From positions 97,975,062-98,039,061 of the forward strand of contig OZ025239.1 of assembly GCA_964019155.1 (NCBI GenBank): a DNA stretch of 64,000 bases, read 5' to 3'. A model generated the notes under the pieces. That model was not told the origin of the DNA, ran no database searches, and worked only from the letters and a program-made list of their open reading frames with translations. This stretch comes from Osedax fenrisi. Lineage: Eukaryota > Annelida > Polychaeta > Sabellida > Siboglinidae. The position numbers and the translations under genes are program-made. Shown piece by piece: positions 11,322 through 24,556 of this stretch; the stretch's first letter is position 1; every line of letters starts with the position of its first letter.

Positions 11322-12815
11322 TCTATATATACTCTCTATAGAGTGTAATACTTATATACACTATTATGTCGTGGAAATTTCGATATCCAATCTAATTAAG
11401 GGTAGTACGTATACATAATACGTATATATATACGTATATATATATATATACGATCACATATGTGATCATTAGTTATGTATATATCTAAGTATCTGGGTAG
11501 ATCAACGGACTCGCACAGTAAGTAGTAGGAATTGGATTCAGACTCTTTCCGGAACCATACTATAGGTACTAGAATAATATTCAGATGTGATATTATATAA
11601 TTGTATATACAAATTCATTGTATCTCCTTCTATCTCCTTAATTAATACACGAATAACTTAATATGAGAGCGGATTAAATGGGAAATTATAAGAGCCATTT
11701 GATTATAAGTAAAAACATAATATAAGTTCCTGTAAGGGAATGCACCAACATAACAATAATATCAATATTATATATATGTAGGATGACAATGACAATGTCC
11801 TATGACAATCTGTAATACTTATTTATTTTATATTATTACTTCTTTCCGGTTTATTTTATTACGTGTATATCTGTATTCCTACTATTATTTGTTATTATTT
11901 GTATTTTTATATAGTATATTTTGTAAAATCTGTTATGATTTAATTAAGTGTTTATAAACAAATTCATCACCATCATCAATCATCATAACCATATGTTTAT
12001 GTGTACGTATATGTATATGTATAAATATTATAATGATGATCATCATTAATAAAGGTTTATTAAAACTAAAATAGGGTCATGTAGGCGTTTTCGCTCGTGC
12101 GGAAAGAAAATAATAAAATAACAAAGTATTGATGTAAAAACATTTTCCGATAAAATTTAGATAATAATAATACGCTGAATATAAAACGAGATAAAAATAA
12201 ATAATGAAATAATAAGTTGGATGGTTTAGTGAATAGAGGTTGAGAGAAAAGAAGAAGTAATATTTATAAATGTTTGATGTATCAAATAGAGCAGATGGTA
12301 AACGGAGGGAATTCCATATATGGGACCGGAATTTATAAAATCTCTAGAATTTAGGGAAATATATCTGAATACTGAGGTTATTGTAATAATATATTATTAT
12401 GTAATGCATTATATAGATAAAATACTATTATAATTAATAATTATATATATAGTTTTTTAATTTGTATAAACACAAATTTAGCGTATATAAAATATACATG
12501 TAAAACATATTTCCATTATATATTACCATTGATCGAATTTTATTGATAAATAAATATTACATAACATATTAATATTAATAAATATTAGATATTATTAATA
12601 CATATTATATTAATGTGTAAAATGTAAAATAAATGTAATATTATTTTCTAAAAAGTTAGAGCAAACAAACTTTAAATAATTCAAAAGAATATCCCGTATA
12701 TATCGATAAGATAACTATATATTGAATCAATGCCACCTACTGAGTATTTGTGTAAATAATAATTCTGAATTCAACTGCTTAGAAATCGTATTTATTTATT
12801 TATGAATATAATTTA
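11321..12815. other. AT-rich spacer
   Basis: No gene recognised. A 16-bp perfect palindrome (GATCACAT and its complement) lies at 11452-11467. 11960-11985 and 12030-12050 hold CAT/TGA triplet runs. Confidence 0.5.
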
Positions 12816-13290
12816 TATATTGGTCGCAGGTTGTTTACCGATTATAATCACCAGTGGAGACCCAGCTGATAACACTCGTGCCACCGTGTAAACTTCCGCG
12901 AGCAATAAGTTTATATAGCAACACGTAACTGCTATCATAAATTATATAAATAGCTTGGAATTATATAAATATATAATTATTAAAAGGCGTTTAACGATAC
13001 GAGTGTAACTTCCGAGATAACTTTAATTAATCTGCAACAAAATGGTAAATGTTTATAATCAATTACTATTAGATTCACGTTAATGCCACACATGCGCGTA
13101 CGTAGCAGTTATCTCGCATTCTTTAGTCGATGAACGCGACGTCTATATTCTAAATAAATGTTTATTATTATATCGTCTGCGACTGTAAATGTTCTTATTA
13201 TTCACTTTATTCTGTGATCTTTGCGCGTCTTTAATCTTTGTTTACACTCCACACACGTGAAACCTCGCTGATGCAAGCCATACTTCAGCT
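12816..13290. other. Moderately GC-rich island, no gene
   Basis: Base composition rises (CACTCGTGCCACCGTG, GCGCGTACGTAGC, GAACGCGACGTC), but no long frame or known motif is present. Candidate regulatory island. Confidence 0.4.
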
Positions 13291-13507
13291 CGTGTAATAG
13301 GGTCTATAATAATATCGATTGTTATTAGATACATTACTTAGAATGTGATGTGTATGTGACCCTTTGAAGATTGTTAATTGAATTATTTTGTTGTCGTATA
13401 TAGAAATGTAACTTGCACACAATTGTACACAATTGCAATGATATGTAAACCTAATAAATACCTACATATATATATGTGTATATATACATGTGTATACAGT
13501 GTATACT

Positions 13508-13509
13508 AT

Positions 13510-13560
<51 letters not shown>

Positions 13561-13653
13561 ACGATATTATATATATTTAATTTCGCATATGTTTATATAC
13601 ATACATCTAAATACACTCATACATACATACGTGCATATACACATACATAAACA

Positions 13654-13705
<52 letters not shown>
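13508..13705. repeat. (CA)/(TA)n compound microsatellites
   Basis: A (CA)4(TA)~20 array at 13508-13557 and a second at about 13655-13704, separated by ACATACA-rich text. Frames across it are I/Y strings only. Confidence 0.95.
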
Positions 13706-13706
<1 letters not shown>

Positions 13707-14733
13707 TATAAACAAGAAACGTATCAAAATAAACACGTTTAATTATAAACATATTTAACAAAATATGCATATCTATATAAATACGTATATATACGTGTAT
13801 ATTTGTAAACTTATAGTATATTCAACATATAAAAAAATACAATGTAACGTAAGCTATAGATAACTATGGTTATTTCAAATATGCATATTACTATGTAGTA
13901 TAGTATACTATACTCTATATATTATATATAATACTTATGTAATGTATATGAAATAGTTACCTATAAGTATACATAAACATAATAACAACATTCCCAGTAT
14001 GATACTAAATGTATAGATTACAATATTTAAATAAATAATGTGCTTATTTTGAAATCAAATTGTATTATTTGTATAATATTTATCCAAGTGCCATAATATA
14101 TTATAAATTATCATATTTAAAGATTACTATTATATATCAGTATTAATAAATATAATACAGGTAATTATTATTTACTTACTTAAAATATTACAAATTGTAC
14201 ATATATTAATTGAATCAAATGGCTTCTCAGCAAAAACAAGTGGTCATAATTTGGAATAATTAGGTAATTTTAATAATTGCTAGTTGAATATACTATTTCT
14301 GCCAATTATTTTATTAGTATCGAATTTTCAGGCATAATTAGAAAGTTATAATCATATCTAGAAGTTGTTCTCTGACCCTAATGAATGTAAAGCATTATAC
14401 TCGATACATTAATATAGATATATTCTTAATCAAATCGTATTTATCTTACCTACTTAGGTTTAACCTATTTAGTTGATCATTATGTAAGTTAATTTATTAA
14501 TCTTATTAATAAAATGTTAGTAAAAAAATGATACATATATAATATACATTGTTTATATCGATATGTCAAAATTAATGCAGAATCGATATAAATAGCGAAT
14601 ATGAAAAAGTGAAATAACCGGAAGATAACGTTTACATTTATTAAACTTATATTTAAACGCCTTCATTCATTTCATACTAAATTCATTGTATTGTAATACT
14701 CTATACCTACCACTATCTATAATACATATTCTA
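13706..14733. other. AT-rich spacer
   Basis: No gene, no clear repeat. Short palindromes of the ACTATAGTATACT type near 13900. Confidence 0.5.
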
Positions 14734-14755
14734 TATATATATATATATATATATA
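14734..14755. repeat. (TA)n array
   Basis: About 11 TA units. Confidence 0.9.
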
Positions 14756-14810
14756 ATTCATAGTAATTCAACAACAAAAACGTTCCGGTGATGGTGGGCA
14801 GTTCTGTTGA

Positions 14811-14965
14811 TGGTGATTCGGGCGAGAGCATAGAAAATATATTGATCTTTATCTGAAGCCATTTAGAGGAAATAACAATATAATTAATGTATATACTTCA
14901 TACGAAAAAAATGTACAACTTTCTTCTAATAAATATTTATTATTATTATAATTATTATATATAAT
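14811..14965 (+). mobile_element. Short interspersed repeat with (TTA)n tail, copy 1
   Basis: Shares with 50353-50512 the text GCGA.AGCATAGAAAA, then ATCTGAAGCC.TTTAGAGG, a variable centre, and ACAACTTTCTTCTAATAAAT followed by a TTA repeat. The repeat tail suggests retroposition (a SINE or LINE 3' end). No promoter box is visible in this copy. Confidence 0.65.
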
Positions 14966-16611
14966 AAATATAAATGTGATTATATCGGAAATAAAATTCT
15001 TAAATCGGTATCATAAAAATATCATTATAACCGAACTATGTATATAAACGAATTGTCATATGATCGATGATGTTCTATATACAGGTTTATATCCAATATA
15101 GTTTTCATAAAATATTCGATATATGTATCATATGATATAAGCGACATTTACTATTAGCCACTCATGGGTGTGACTAATTATCATAAACATGCACTTTTAT
15201 AACTATGAAATTAATGAATTAAACCGATCATTTGGAGGACATTTATATTTGTTGTTGATATTACTCTATTAGTAACATACTACGATTATTACTAGTTTTA
15301 TATTGTTATATTGACAATAATAATTATAATAAAATATAGTTTTTACATTTCAATGTTTAAATAGTAATAATAATAATAGTAGTAGTATTAGTATTATATA
15401 AAGAGAATAATTTAATATTGGAAGTTCTTCTCTGATTGGTATATAAAATAAAACTATTGTATTTTATTGTCATTTCGCCAAAGCAAACATATTAAATCAA
15501 TATGTTAGTTGACTTTAACAATACGATACTACTGTAACTTTACCAGGATGTTCTAATAGGACAACTAAACACACATTAAATTTAGAGGAATTCTAAAATA
15601 ATTAAAATATTTGTAACATACTATAAATTACTCATACTATTGTAAATTATGGTATAGCGTATTCAATTTTAAACTTATTATTGAACCTATTAACTTATTA
15701 TTTAATGATTATTTAAACATTATGTTTATAAAATTATTATATTATTATTAATGTATTACATTATCAAGTAATCTACCGAAAATATAAACAAATTTATAAT
15801 CACATACTTTTTTTTAAAGTTGGCATATCAAATTTAAAAAAAATATAGCTCAATTTCAATAATATGTTTACTGTATACCTAGGTATACATAGCCTCTATA
15901 GAGGTATATGTATATACTATACTATACAGTATTATAATGTAGTATTACATATGGGCTTTGGTAATACTAAACAAATAATGTATTATTTAAAATCTTACAA
16001 TTATTAACAACAATTCATTATTGTTTTATAATTGGAAAATCAGAAGAATTATAAATAAACATATTTATATTAAAAATGTGAATATTATGAATTAACTAAT
16101 ACATTTTCTTATTACGATATGTATCGTTATACATATATGTTTATTTTTCAATATTATGTTATGTCGTTTCACATAAGTAACTAATATCATATATATACGC
16201 CGTATAATGTACGGAGTATCGGGTAATAATGAAATGGTTTTATAATCTCAAATTACCCGAGAGCCACACATATATAGTTCACGTTTAATTTTATGCACGT
16301 TCTTCAAAATATATTGTAGTTAAATATTCATATAGATTTATCTAAATATAATATACAAATATATTTTTATCGCACATTTAAAAATTATAGATATATTTAA
16401 CAATATAATTAACATTTATTTTCATAATATTTTCACAAAAGAAAAGATCATTTAATGTATCATTATAAAATGAGCAGTTGTGATTTTAGGAAAGGTTACT
16501 AAGACATCCTACCTACATCTATATGTAATAAATAACATTAAAATAGAAAACGATAATCTGTATATATATTAAGTAATAATATTTGAGAATAGCTTTTGTT
16601 TAATATACATA
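14966..16611. other. AT-rich spacer with palindromes
   Basis: No gene seen. 15873-15888 is a 16-bp perfect palindrome (GTATACCT and its complement), and 15893-15904 is CCTCTATAGAGG, a 12-bp palindrome found twice more in the window. Confidence 0.5.
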
Positions 16612-17557
16612 GGGGAAAGTCTCCGATTACAGACCCCCTCCTAATACCGACCCCATCTCGTATCTCAGTAAGTATTAGAGATATCAAAAAATTATATATA
16701 CATGAAATGTTATTAATATAATGATAAATATGAATAAGTATTTTGTTTAAAAAAATATTTAATCCTACACTTGTTATTTGATCAAATGTAATTCTGTTTT
16801 TAATTTTTAAATATTTGAATAATAACTTTTTTTAAATCATTGTAAATACTTTATTAATTAAAATAAAACTTAATTGTGTGCATAATATTGTAGATCAATA
16901 AAATGTTTATAACTAATATAAAAATAATTTAATTTTAATAACTATTAACCAATATATATTAATTATAGCAACCCATATCATTTTCCTATTACCGACCCCC
17001 TAAATTACCCTAATACCGGCCCCATGTGATTTATAATATCCAATCATAATAGATCCGTATTTTACTTTAAAATATATCGTAAGTTGTTTATGTATCATTG
17101 ATATAAATTTATGATTCATGATTCCAGTTGATTATATACATATTGATTAATAAATAAATATTACATAATTATATACTATATTTTAATATAATTACTATAA
17201 AGTTTAAATTTAAATTTAATATTACTATTAAAACATAATTTCAATAAAAAATAAATTGCATGCATGTTATAATTAATTATATTTATGTATATCTACTATT
17301 TTTATTGGATATTACTACAATTATTTATACCACGATTATTTAGGGGGTCGGTAATAGGGGAAGGTATTAGGTACATGTATCAGATTACCGACCCCCCTGT
17401 TTATTCTTATAAATATAATTATATCAAACATTTAAAATAGCCACATTATTCATTACCATAATATTACCCTAATTACAAAATTTCAAATAAATATATTTAA
17501 TATTGAACAAGTTATTACAACTAATCATTTAAAGGTCGGTAATCGGAGACTTTCCCC
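16612..17557 (+). mobile_element. ~946-bp palindromic non-autonomous DNA transposon, copy B
   Basis: Begins GGGGAAAGTCTCCGATTAC and ends GTAATCGGAGACTTTCCCC, flanked by TA on both sides (…TACATA / TATAGA…). Internal motif clusters lie at about 16983-17025 and 17341-17396. Same order and spacing as copy C (38109-39082), with scattered substitutions and small indels. No coding frame, so it must have been moved by a transposase encoded elsewhere. Confidence 0.9.
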
Positions 17558-18009
17558 TATAGATTATATTTTTTTAAATAAAATGTTACTTAAATTCACT
17601 TTTCATGGGCATTACTACAACATATCCTATACGAAATTATTAAATGCATATAAAGGCTGTTAATTTTTCTATTTGAAATATAAGATAAACTAAATATGAT
17701 AGACTTTTAGAAAACATTTTGTTGTGAAAAGAATTACTACGACTAGTTTTGTTACAACTATTTCACAGTAATAATGATATCAGAATTTGATGCGTGTATG
17801 TATCATCATTTATTTAATAGTTCAACATCCTAGCACGAATATAGTGACTATATATATATATATATAAATTGAATACAATTATACTGATATATATTATACA
17901 ATATATAAATTTCATAAAATTTAAAATATAATTCATAATAACGCGAAATAAATATTTAAAATATTCAACATATAGATTCCACTGATTTAGAAATCTAAAC
18001 AAAACGAAG
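17558..18009. other. AT-rich spacer
   Basis: No gene. (TA)n at 17848-17866. A reverse frame at 17814-18002 is low-complexity I/Y/F and not credible. Confidence 0.5.
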
Positions 18010-18480
18010 CATTTTTGTTACTACCAATCTACGCGAGCGTGCAATGCCACTCCACTATACGATCACTTAGTTCTACGCGGTAGTGGTCATTGGTATTAGT
18101 GGTGGTCAGTAGTGGTGGTCAGTAGTGGTGATCAGTATTAGTGTGGCGGAGTTCTATGATATCGATGACGACGATGACGATGACGATGACGATGACGACG
18201 ATGACAAAAGGTACTCCACCGACAGTTACGTAACCAGCGAATTATTAACGAACCACCGATCACTGAAGATGAACGCACGCCGCGACGCACGCACTCGACG
18301 CGAGCGAGCGCCAGTATTACGTAAGCGGGGTGTTCAACGCGCGCAGCACGTGTACTTCGCCCGTGTCGTCATAATCGGCTACATCCGGTGTAACGATGGA
18401 CCACGTGACATGGGTATAATAACGACGAGACCTAACAATAGTGGCGTCACACGTCAATGTATTTGTTAACCTATCCCTGC
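18010..18480. other. GC-rich island with GTGGTCAGTA and GAYGAC repeats
   Basis: Starts with tandem AGTGGTGGTCAGT-like units (18075-18140), then a run of GATGAC hexamers (18163-18205), then CpG-rich sequence with two TTACGTAA sites (about 18223 and 18315) and two CACGTG sites (about 18355 and 18403). The frame 18125-18469 gives a D14 stretch followed by an arginine-rich tail, and lacks an ATG ahead of the D-run. I do not call it a gene. A 5' exon or regulatory element is possible. Confidence 0.5.
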
Positions 18481-19110
18481 CCGTCAATATTAATCAGGGG
18501 CATGCTGTTCTGAGAATGTTAAATTTCCAAGAATTATCCTAAGATCATCCTTAGCTATATCCGTAATGTTAAATATCCTCCTATAGGATAATCGTAATAC
18601 AATGCATGTTATCGGAACAACTGGTCCTGGTTGGTTTACTTAATCAGGTCCGTGGTTTACTTTCAACTTATACCTGAAAGTGAATGCTAATACATCCCAT
18701 AATATCACTAGCCACGCCCACTTGTGTCGACATCGAAGTGATCGTAATGTTTTGTTATGTTCTATCGGACAGTCATCCATATTCGGTATGATAATTGACA
18801 TGTGTCATAGTATCAACTGTACATCTGTATTTTTAAGGTATACATTATAGTTAATTTTAAAAAGTGTGTGTATTGTATTTAGACAATAGTTAAATGTGCA
18901 ATAATCATGTTCTTCCATAGTACAAGTATCCATTGGGTTTCTAGATGTCTACTAATTATTAGGTACACATTGCATCTCTGTGACATTATTTTGAATAATT
19001 ATCAATTTTAGAATTATGAATATTATTTGTATTACAAAACATGGTTTATCTGCAGACACTAGTACACACAGACAACATAAAAACCCATCGATATATATTC
19101 AAAATCACTA
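18481..19110. other. Non-repetitive spacer, no gene recognised
   Basis: Base composition is closer to balanced than the surroundings (for example 18600-18760, with CCACGCCCACTT near 18713). No open frame over 60 codons or known motif. It may be an extension of the island to its left. Confidence 0.4.
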
Positions 19111-19290
19111 TTATTATTATTATTATTCAATTCAATTTAATGTATTACGAATAAAAAGTATAATCCATTAATACATAAATAAAAATATGTGTGATATTAT
19201 CACTGATAATAGATGTTAGCGTAAATCGATCACAAAACGTAAATAAAAATAAAACATATATAATGCATTACATACATTGTAAATAATAAT
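19111..19290 (-). mobile_element. Possible LINE 3'-UTR fragment
   Basis: On the reverse strand this ends …TTAAATTGAATTGAATAATAATAAT, resembling the 3' end of the young LINE at 24557-24600 (GAATTGAATTGAAT then TTA units). Both also carry a CACAAAACG word about 90 bases inside. Similarity is short, so this is tentative. Confidence 0.35.
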
Positions 19291-20764
19291 AATACGAATT
19301 ATATGGACCGGGATATAATAAATAAACATAGGATAAAATTAATAATTTGAAGGTATATAGTATATATATATACCCTATATACAGATTAAATACAAAATAT
19401 GGAAATATATAGTGGAAAATAGAAAGTATACAAATGTAATCCAACGATAATGTAAGTTATTGAAATATATATAAATTTATTTAAATTTATTCTTAAGAAT
19501 AGCACGAAATTAACAAAATTAAGAATGTAATTTTTATATAATTAAAATAAATGAAAAATAATCTAAAATAGAATAAAATGTATTGTTTAGTAAATTAGGA
19601 AATCGAAATATTCGCTTTATTATATTGCATTATTCTTAACTTTGTAGCCTGTAATACTAATGCATATTAAGTATATAGTTTGATATTTAAATATATATTA
19701 CAGATTATGTTAAAAATCAACTGAACCAATAATAACCGAATAAAACATAAAAAAAGTAATGTAATACTAATCACTTTAAAAATCTGTAATAATAATACAT
19801 TATTAATTTTATATTTTAATAATATAATTCATTTGAAATACATTCAAACACACACATATATATAACCATTCCCATTTTGATAGACATTACTGGCATAGTA
19901 TTAATAATTTGGTTAATATGATCATTTGGTACATAATTTAATGTCTACCAAATATGTATGGCAATAATTTATCACTTTTGGTATAAATTGTACTTATAAG
20001 AAAGTTATATCATAAATATATACGAACTATATTTAAATATTATTTAATAATAATTTAAAAATCTATAGAATAAGTAAGTTTAAATAATGATATAATTAAT
20101 ACTCTATATATTTGATCGATAAATATAATACATTCGTATACTAATTGTTATTAAGTCTATAGACTCACCAATGTCAATGACATATATAGTAGGCTACTAT
20201 TGCATATAGGCTACTATTGCATATGTTTATAGGGTGTTGATATATATCCATGTTATATTACTTATTAATTATTTTATTATTTATTTATATATTTAACATA
20301 ATTGCACATGCGTGTAATTATTGTTTACCATTAATTATAGAATATATATCAGAAAATAGTTAAGTTGGAGCGATGCACTATGCAAAATTTCCCAACAAAA
20401 TTAATCTTAATATTTTCAACAAATTCATAACTTATAAATAATATATTTTTAGTAGACATTATTTTATATATTTTGTATTATTAATTATGTTGAAAAAATA
20501 ATCAGATATATCACATAGTATATCATAATTAATTAATAGATACATGCTCAACTTTATTGTTATCTTTTAGATAATGACTATCAAGTGATTGTATTTTTTA
20601 TTTTTTACCAACTAGTTATACTATGACTATATATAAGTTATATATTATATATAATATAACCAATTATAATATAAAATAATAAAATAATAATATAATAATT
20701 ATAACACTTTAAAATATGTTGTATTTGTAAATTATTAATTTTTTATTTTAATAATATAGTATAT

Positions 20765-20767
<3 letters not shown>
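19291..20767. other. AT-rich spacer
   Basis: No gene. A 17-bp direct repeat (GGCTACTATTGCATAT twice) lies at about 20189-20224. Confidence 0.5.

Positions 20768-20801
<34 letters not shown>
20768..20801. repeat. (TA)n array
   Basis: About 17 TA units. Confidence 0.95.
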
Positions 20802-20802
<1 letters not shown>

Positions 20803-21199
20803 CTAATATTAATACAGAATAAACACATAGTAATGTAATAATTATCACTTTATAATTTGTAATTATAGTAAATTAGTAATGTTATATTATTATAGAAAAT
20901 TTTAAAAATATATATATATAAATGCAAAATTGTATAGAATATATATATATAAAGAAAATAAAACGAAGAGATGATGCATTAAACAATAAAAAATGAAATA
21001 TAAATTAATGTCAGATTATAATTTTATTTAAATTTAATTTTTATTTAATTTTTTTTTTTTAAACAGATTTTGTTTATTCTATTTAAAAAAGGTCAATTTT
21101 TATTATTATTAACTATTTAATTATTTAATTGTTATAACTAATTATTATAAAAATTATCATCAACATTATTATTATTACGAATATAACTATTATTTATTG
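20802..21199. other. AT-rich spacer
   Basis: A/T-rich with short TA and TTA runs, nothing recognisable. Confidence 0.55.
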
Positions 21200-21740
21200 C
21201 TGAACTAGAAAGCTACCGTCATACACCCGCGCAGTTATATTCACCCACACATGTTCACACACACCCCCATTATATACACACCTATCTATATGCACATACA
21301 CACACACCTATAGGTATACCTAGGTAGGCCAGCGTGCTCCATTACACACATTGACCAGTAGTTGACCAGTAGTTGTACTTTATCCTTATTGTGACGTAAT
21401 AACGCGGTCCGTCCCACCGCCACCGCCGTCCGCCCCCCCGGGAATTAAGATGATGACCGGAATTAAATATTGACCGGATACGGCGAGGTGAGCGGGGAAA
21501 CGTGTTCGTGATCAGGGACTCGGCATAAACACATACACGCACACGCTTCCTTAACTCTCGCCCCCGCCACGTAATCCGCATAATAATTACTCGCGCAATA
21601 AGGACATGGAAGGACATGTGTTTATACTATTACGTAACGTTATTGTGTTTATTACCGCGCGCGTGAGAGAGTGTGGGCTACTGGACTAGTGGTCAAGCGG
21701 TCTAGTAGGTAAGTGGGCAAGTGGATACATAAGTTAGTAC
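21200..21740. other. GC-rich island
   Basis: CACACA-rich left edge (21240-21310), a CpG-rich core (GGTCCGTCCCACCGCCACCG near 21406) and a TTACGTAA site near 21632. A reverse frame 21342-21617 starts MSFHVLIARV and is R-rich, with no domain I recognise. Candidate regulatory element or promoter. Confidence 0.45.
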
Positions 21741-21958
21741 TATTCAAACGACTACTATAGTGTCTGTACTATCGAATATAGATCTAATAAAGTGGTTACT
21801 TTCTGGTTACAGGTATTTCTTATATTATGTCCTACTGATTTATAGTATAACGTATGGTATGTTAGACATATATGTTTCTACTATTTACAATATTAAATAA
21901 GTGTTACAACATGTTTATCTAGTATTTTATCACATTAATATCTATCTATTTATATATT

Positions 21959-22031
<73 letters not shown>
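21959..22031. repeat. (TA)n array
   Basis: Over 70 bp of TA with one slip near 21981. Confidence 0.95.
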
Positions 22032-22034
<3 letters not shown>

Positions 22035-22255
22035 GTATACGTTTATTCACGGTGGGTTATATGTATGCTTATATGTTTATTATATTTATCAATACATTTT
22101 TAATCATATAATTTACTGAATATGTTGTTATTTTACATTTATATTATTCATAAATGTTCATTTATATATGTACACTTAAGTATATAATTATATACTTGAG
22201 ATAAGCGTTGATCGAATTATTAATTATGTTTCAGTTACTATTATTTACATACCTG

Positions 22256-22287
<32 letters not shown>

Positions 22288-22743
22288 CATGTGTAATATG
22301 TGTATCATAGGTTATAATCATATATTTACACAAGATAGATCAAATAGGGACTTTGAGTGACGTACATAATATCAACAAATAACACGTGTTAAACTGATAT
22401 AACTAATATAGGCGTGGCCTATATGTTAGGGGCGGTACCATTCTTTAAATAATATTATTGAAAGTTGTAAATAAAGCTAATAAATTAAACGCTGCTAATA
22501 AATATTGTAAAATACCACTATTGTTGGTATTGAAATGATATATATATATATATATATATTATTTGTGTGTACATATATATGTGTGTATGTTTATCTATTT
22601 ATATATATGTTTATCACATGTATTATATTTACTATGAAATCGAGTGTTACAATTTTTATTAATTCTTATATTTGTTTATAGAATGTAATAAATATTTATA
22701 AATAAATATAAGTGTAATATATGTGATGTAATAAATGTGATAA

Positions 22744-22793
<50 letters not shown>

Positions 22794-23690
22794 TATAAGT
22801 ATACTTATATGTATACATATAATTACATATAATTATAATAATTCACTTAAATATATATATTATATATATTGAGGTTCCATAAACAATATAATACCTATAG
22901 GTACACGAATGTATACATAAATAGGTACACATGTCTACTTAGTATACATATAAGTTTGCTTTCGGTGGTCATACGCTTCCATGATTTAATAACTTGCCAC
23001 ATGTGCGAGAGAAGCATCTATATAGAGACCCAGCATTATACTCCGGTATACATACATGTGTGTGTATTGTGTATACACAATCAGATATATATATATATAT
23101 ATTAGTCTATAATTTTCTGAAATTATTTATAAAGTAAATTAGTAAATTGTAAATATTATAAACACAAATATTACATAACAAATATATGTATGTGTTACGT
23201 AACATATGTGTGAGAGAGAGGTGCATGTTGAATGTTGTAATACTAATACCACATACATAGTACCATATATAGTACATCATGTATTGAGATTATTAATATA
23301 GTCAGAATATATATATATATATATTAATATTTAAATTATAATTTAATATATTAAATATTTTCTCTTACAATTATCGTAATAAAATTAATAATTTTAACAT
23401 ATAATTTTGAAAGGTACTTTTTTCGATAAAATATTATTATATAATTATAACAATATTGTTAATATTAACGAAATAATACATACTTAGCTCGAATAGATAA
23501 CCTATAGCTATAGTTATATAAATTGACAGTTGTATTAAAACTAAAACTAGGTAGAAGTGATATTTTAATTTCCATATAAATATATTGATTTATTATTCAT
23601 ACGTCATCAGCATATGTATACCTACATATTCTAATTCCAAATGGTTTGGAAAATAACAGAAATGTTCATCTCTCATTCAACTACGTTTTT
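22032..23690. other. AT-rich spacer with several (TA)n
   Basis: (TA)n at 22255-22281, 22537-22559, 22746-22783, 23084-23101 and 23308-23324. TTACGTAA near 23197. No credible gene. Confidence 0.55.
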
Positions 23691-23853
23691 ATGAATTAGT
23701 TATATATGTATAGAAATAAATAAAATAAATATAATAAAAATAATGACTTCTTTTATAGATGTAGATATGAGATAAGATCAGATATGAATTAGTTATATAT
23801 GTATAGAAATAAATAAAATAAATATAATAAAAATAATGACTTCTTTTATAGAT
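23691..23853 (+). repeat. 93-bp perfect tandem duplication
   Basis: The 70 bases from 23691 (ATGAATTAGTTATATATG…) reappear at 23784-23853 with no difference seen, separated by 23 bases of GATATGAGATAAGATCAGAT type. The identity indicates a recent duplication or an assembly artefact. Confidence 0.9.
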
Positions 23854-23947
23854 GTCTTCCTATATATATATATATAATAATTATAATATCAGAATATAGG
23901 CATGACCATAGTACACGAAGAAGCGCGATGCTTATATAGTCGTTTAC

Positions 23948-23950
<3 letters not shown>

Positions 23951-24011
<61 letters not shown>
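23951..24011. repeat. (TA)n array
   Basis: About 60 bp of TA, flanked by TATTAATA. Confidence 0.95.

Positions 24012-24556
<545 letters not shown>

Noticed and set aside
18125..18469. 114-codon frame with 14 aspartates and an arginine-rich tail
   Set aside because: The D-run is a GAYGAC repeat, no ATG precedes it and no domain is recognisable; kept only as part of a GC island.
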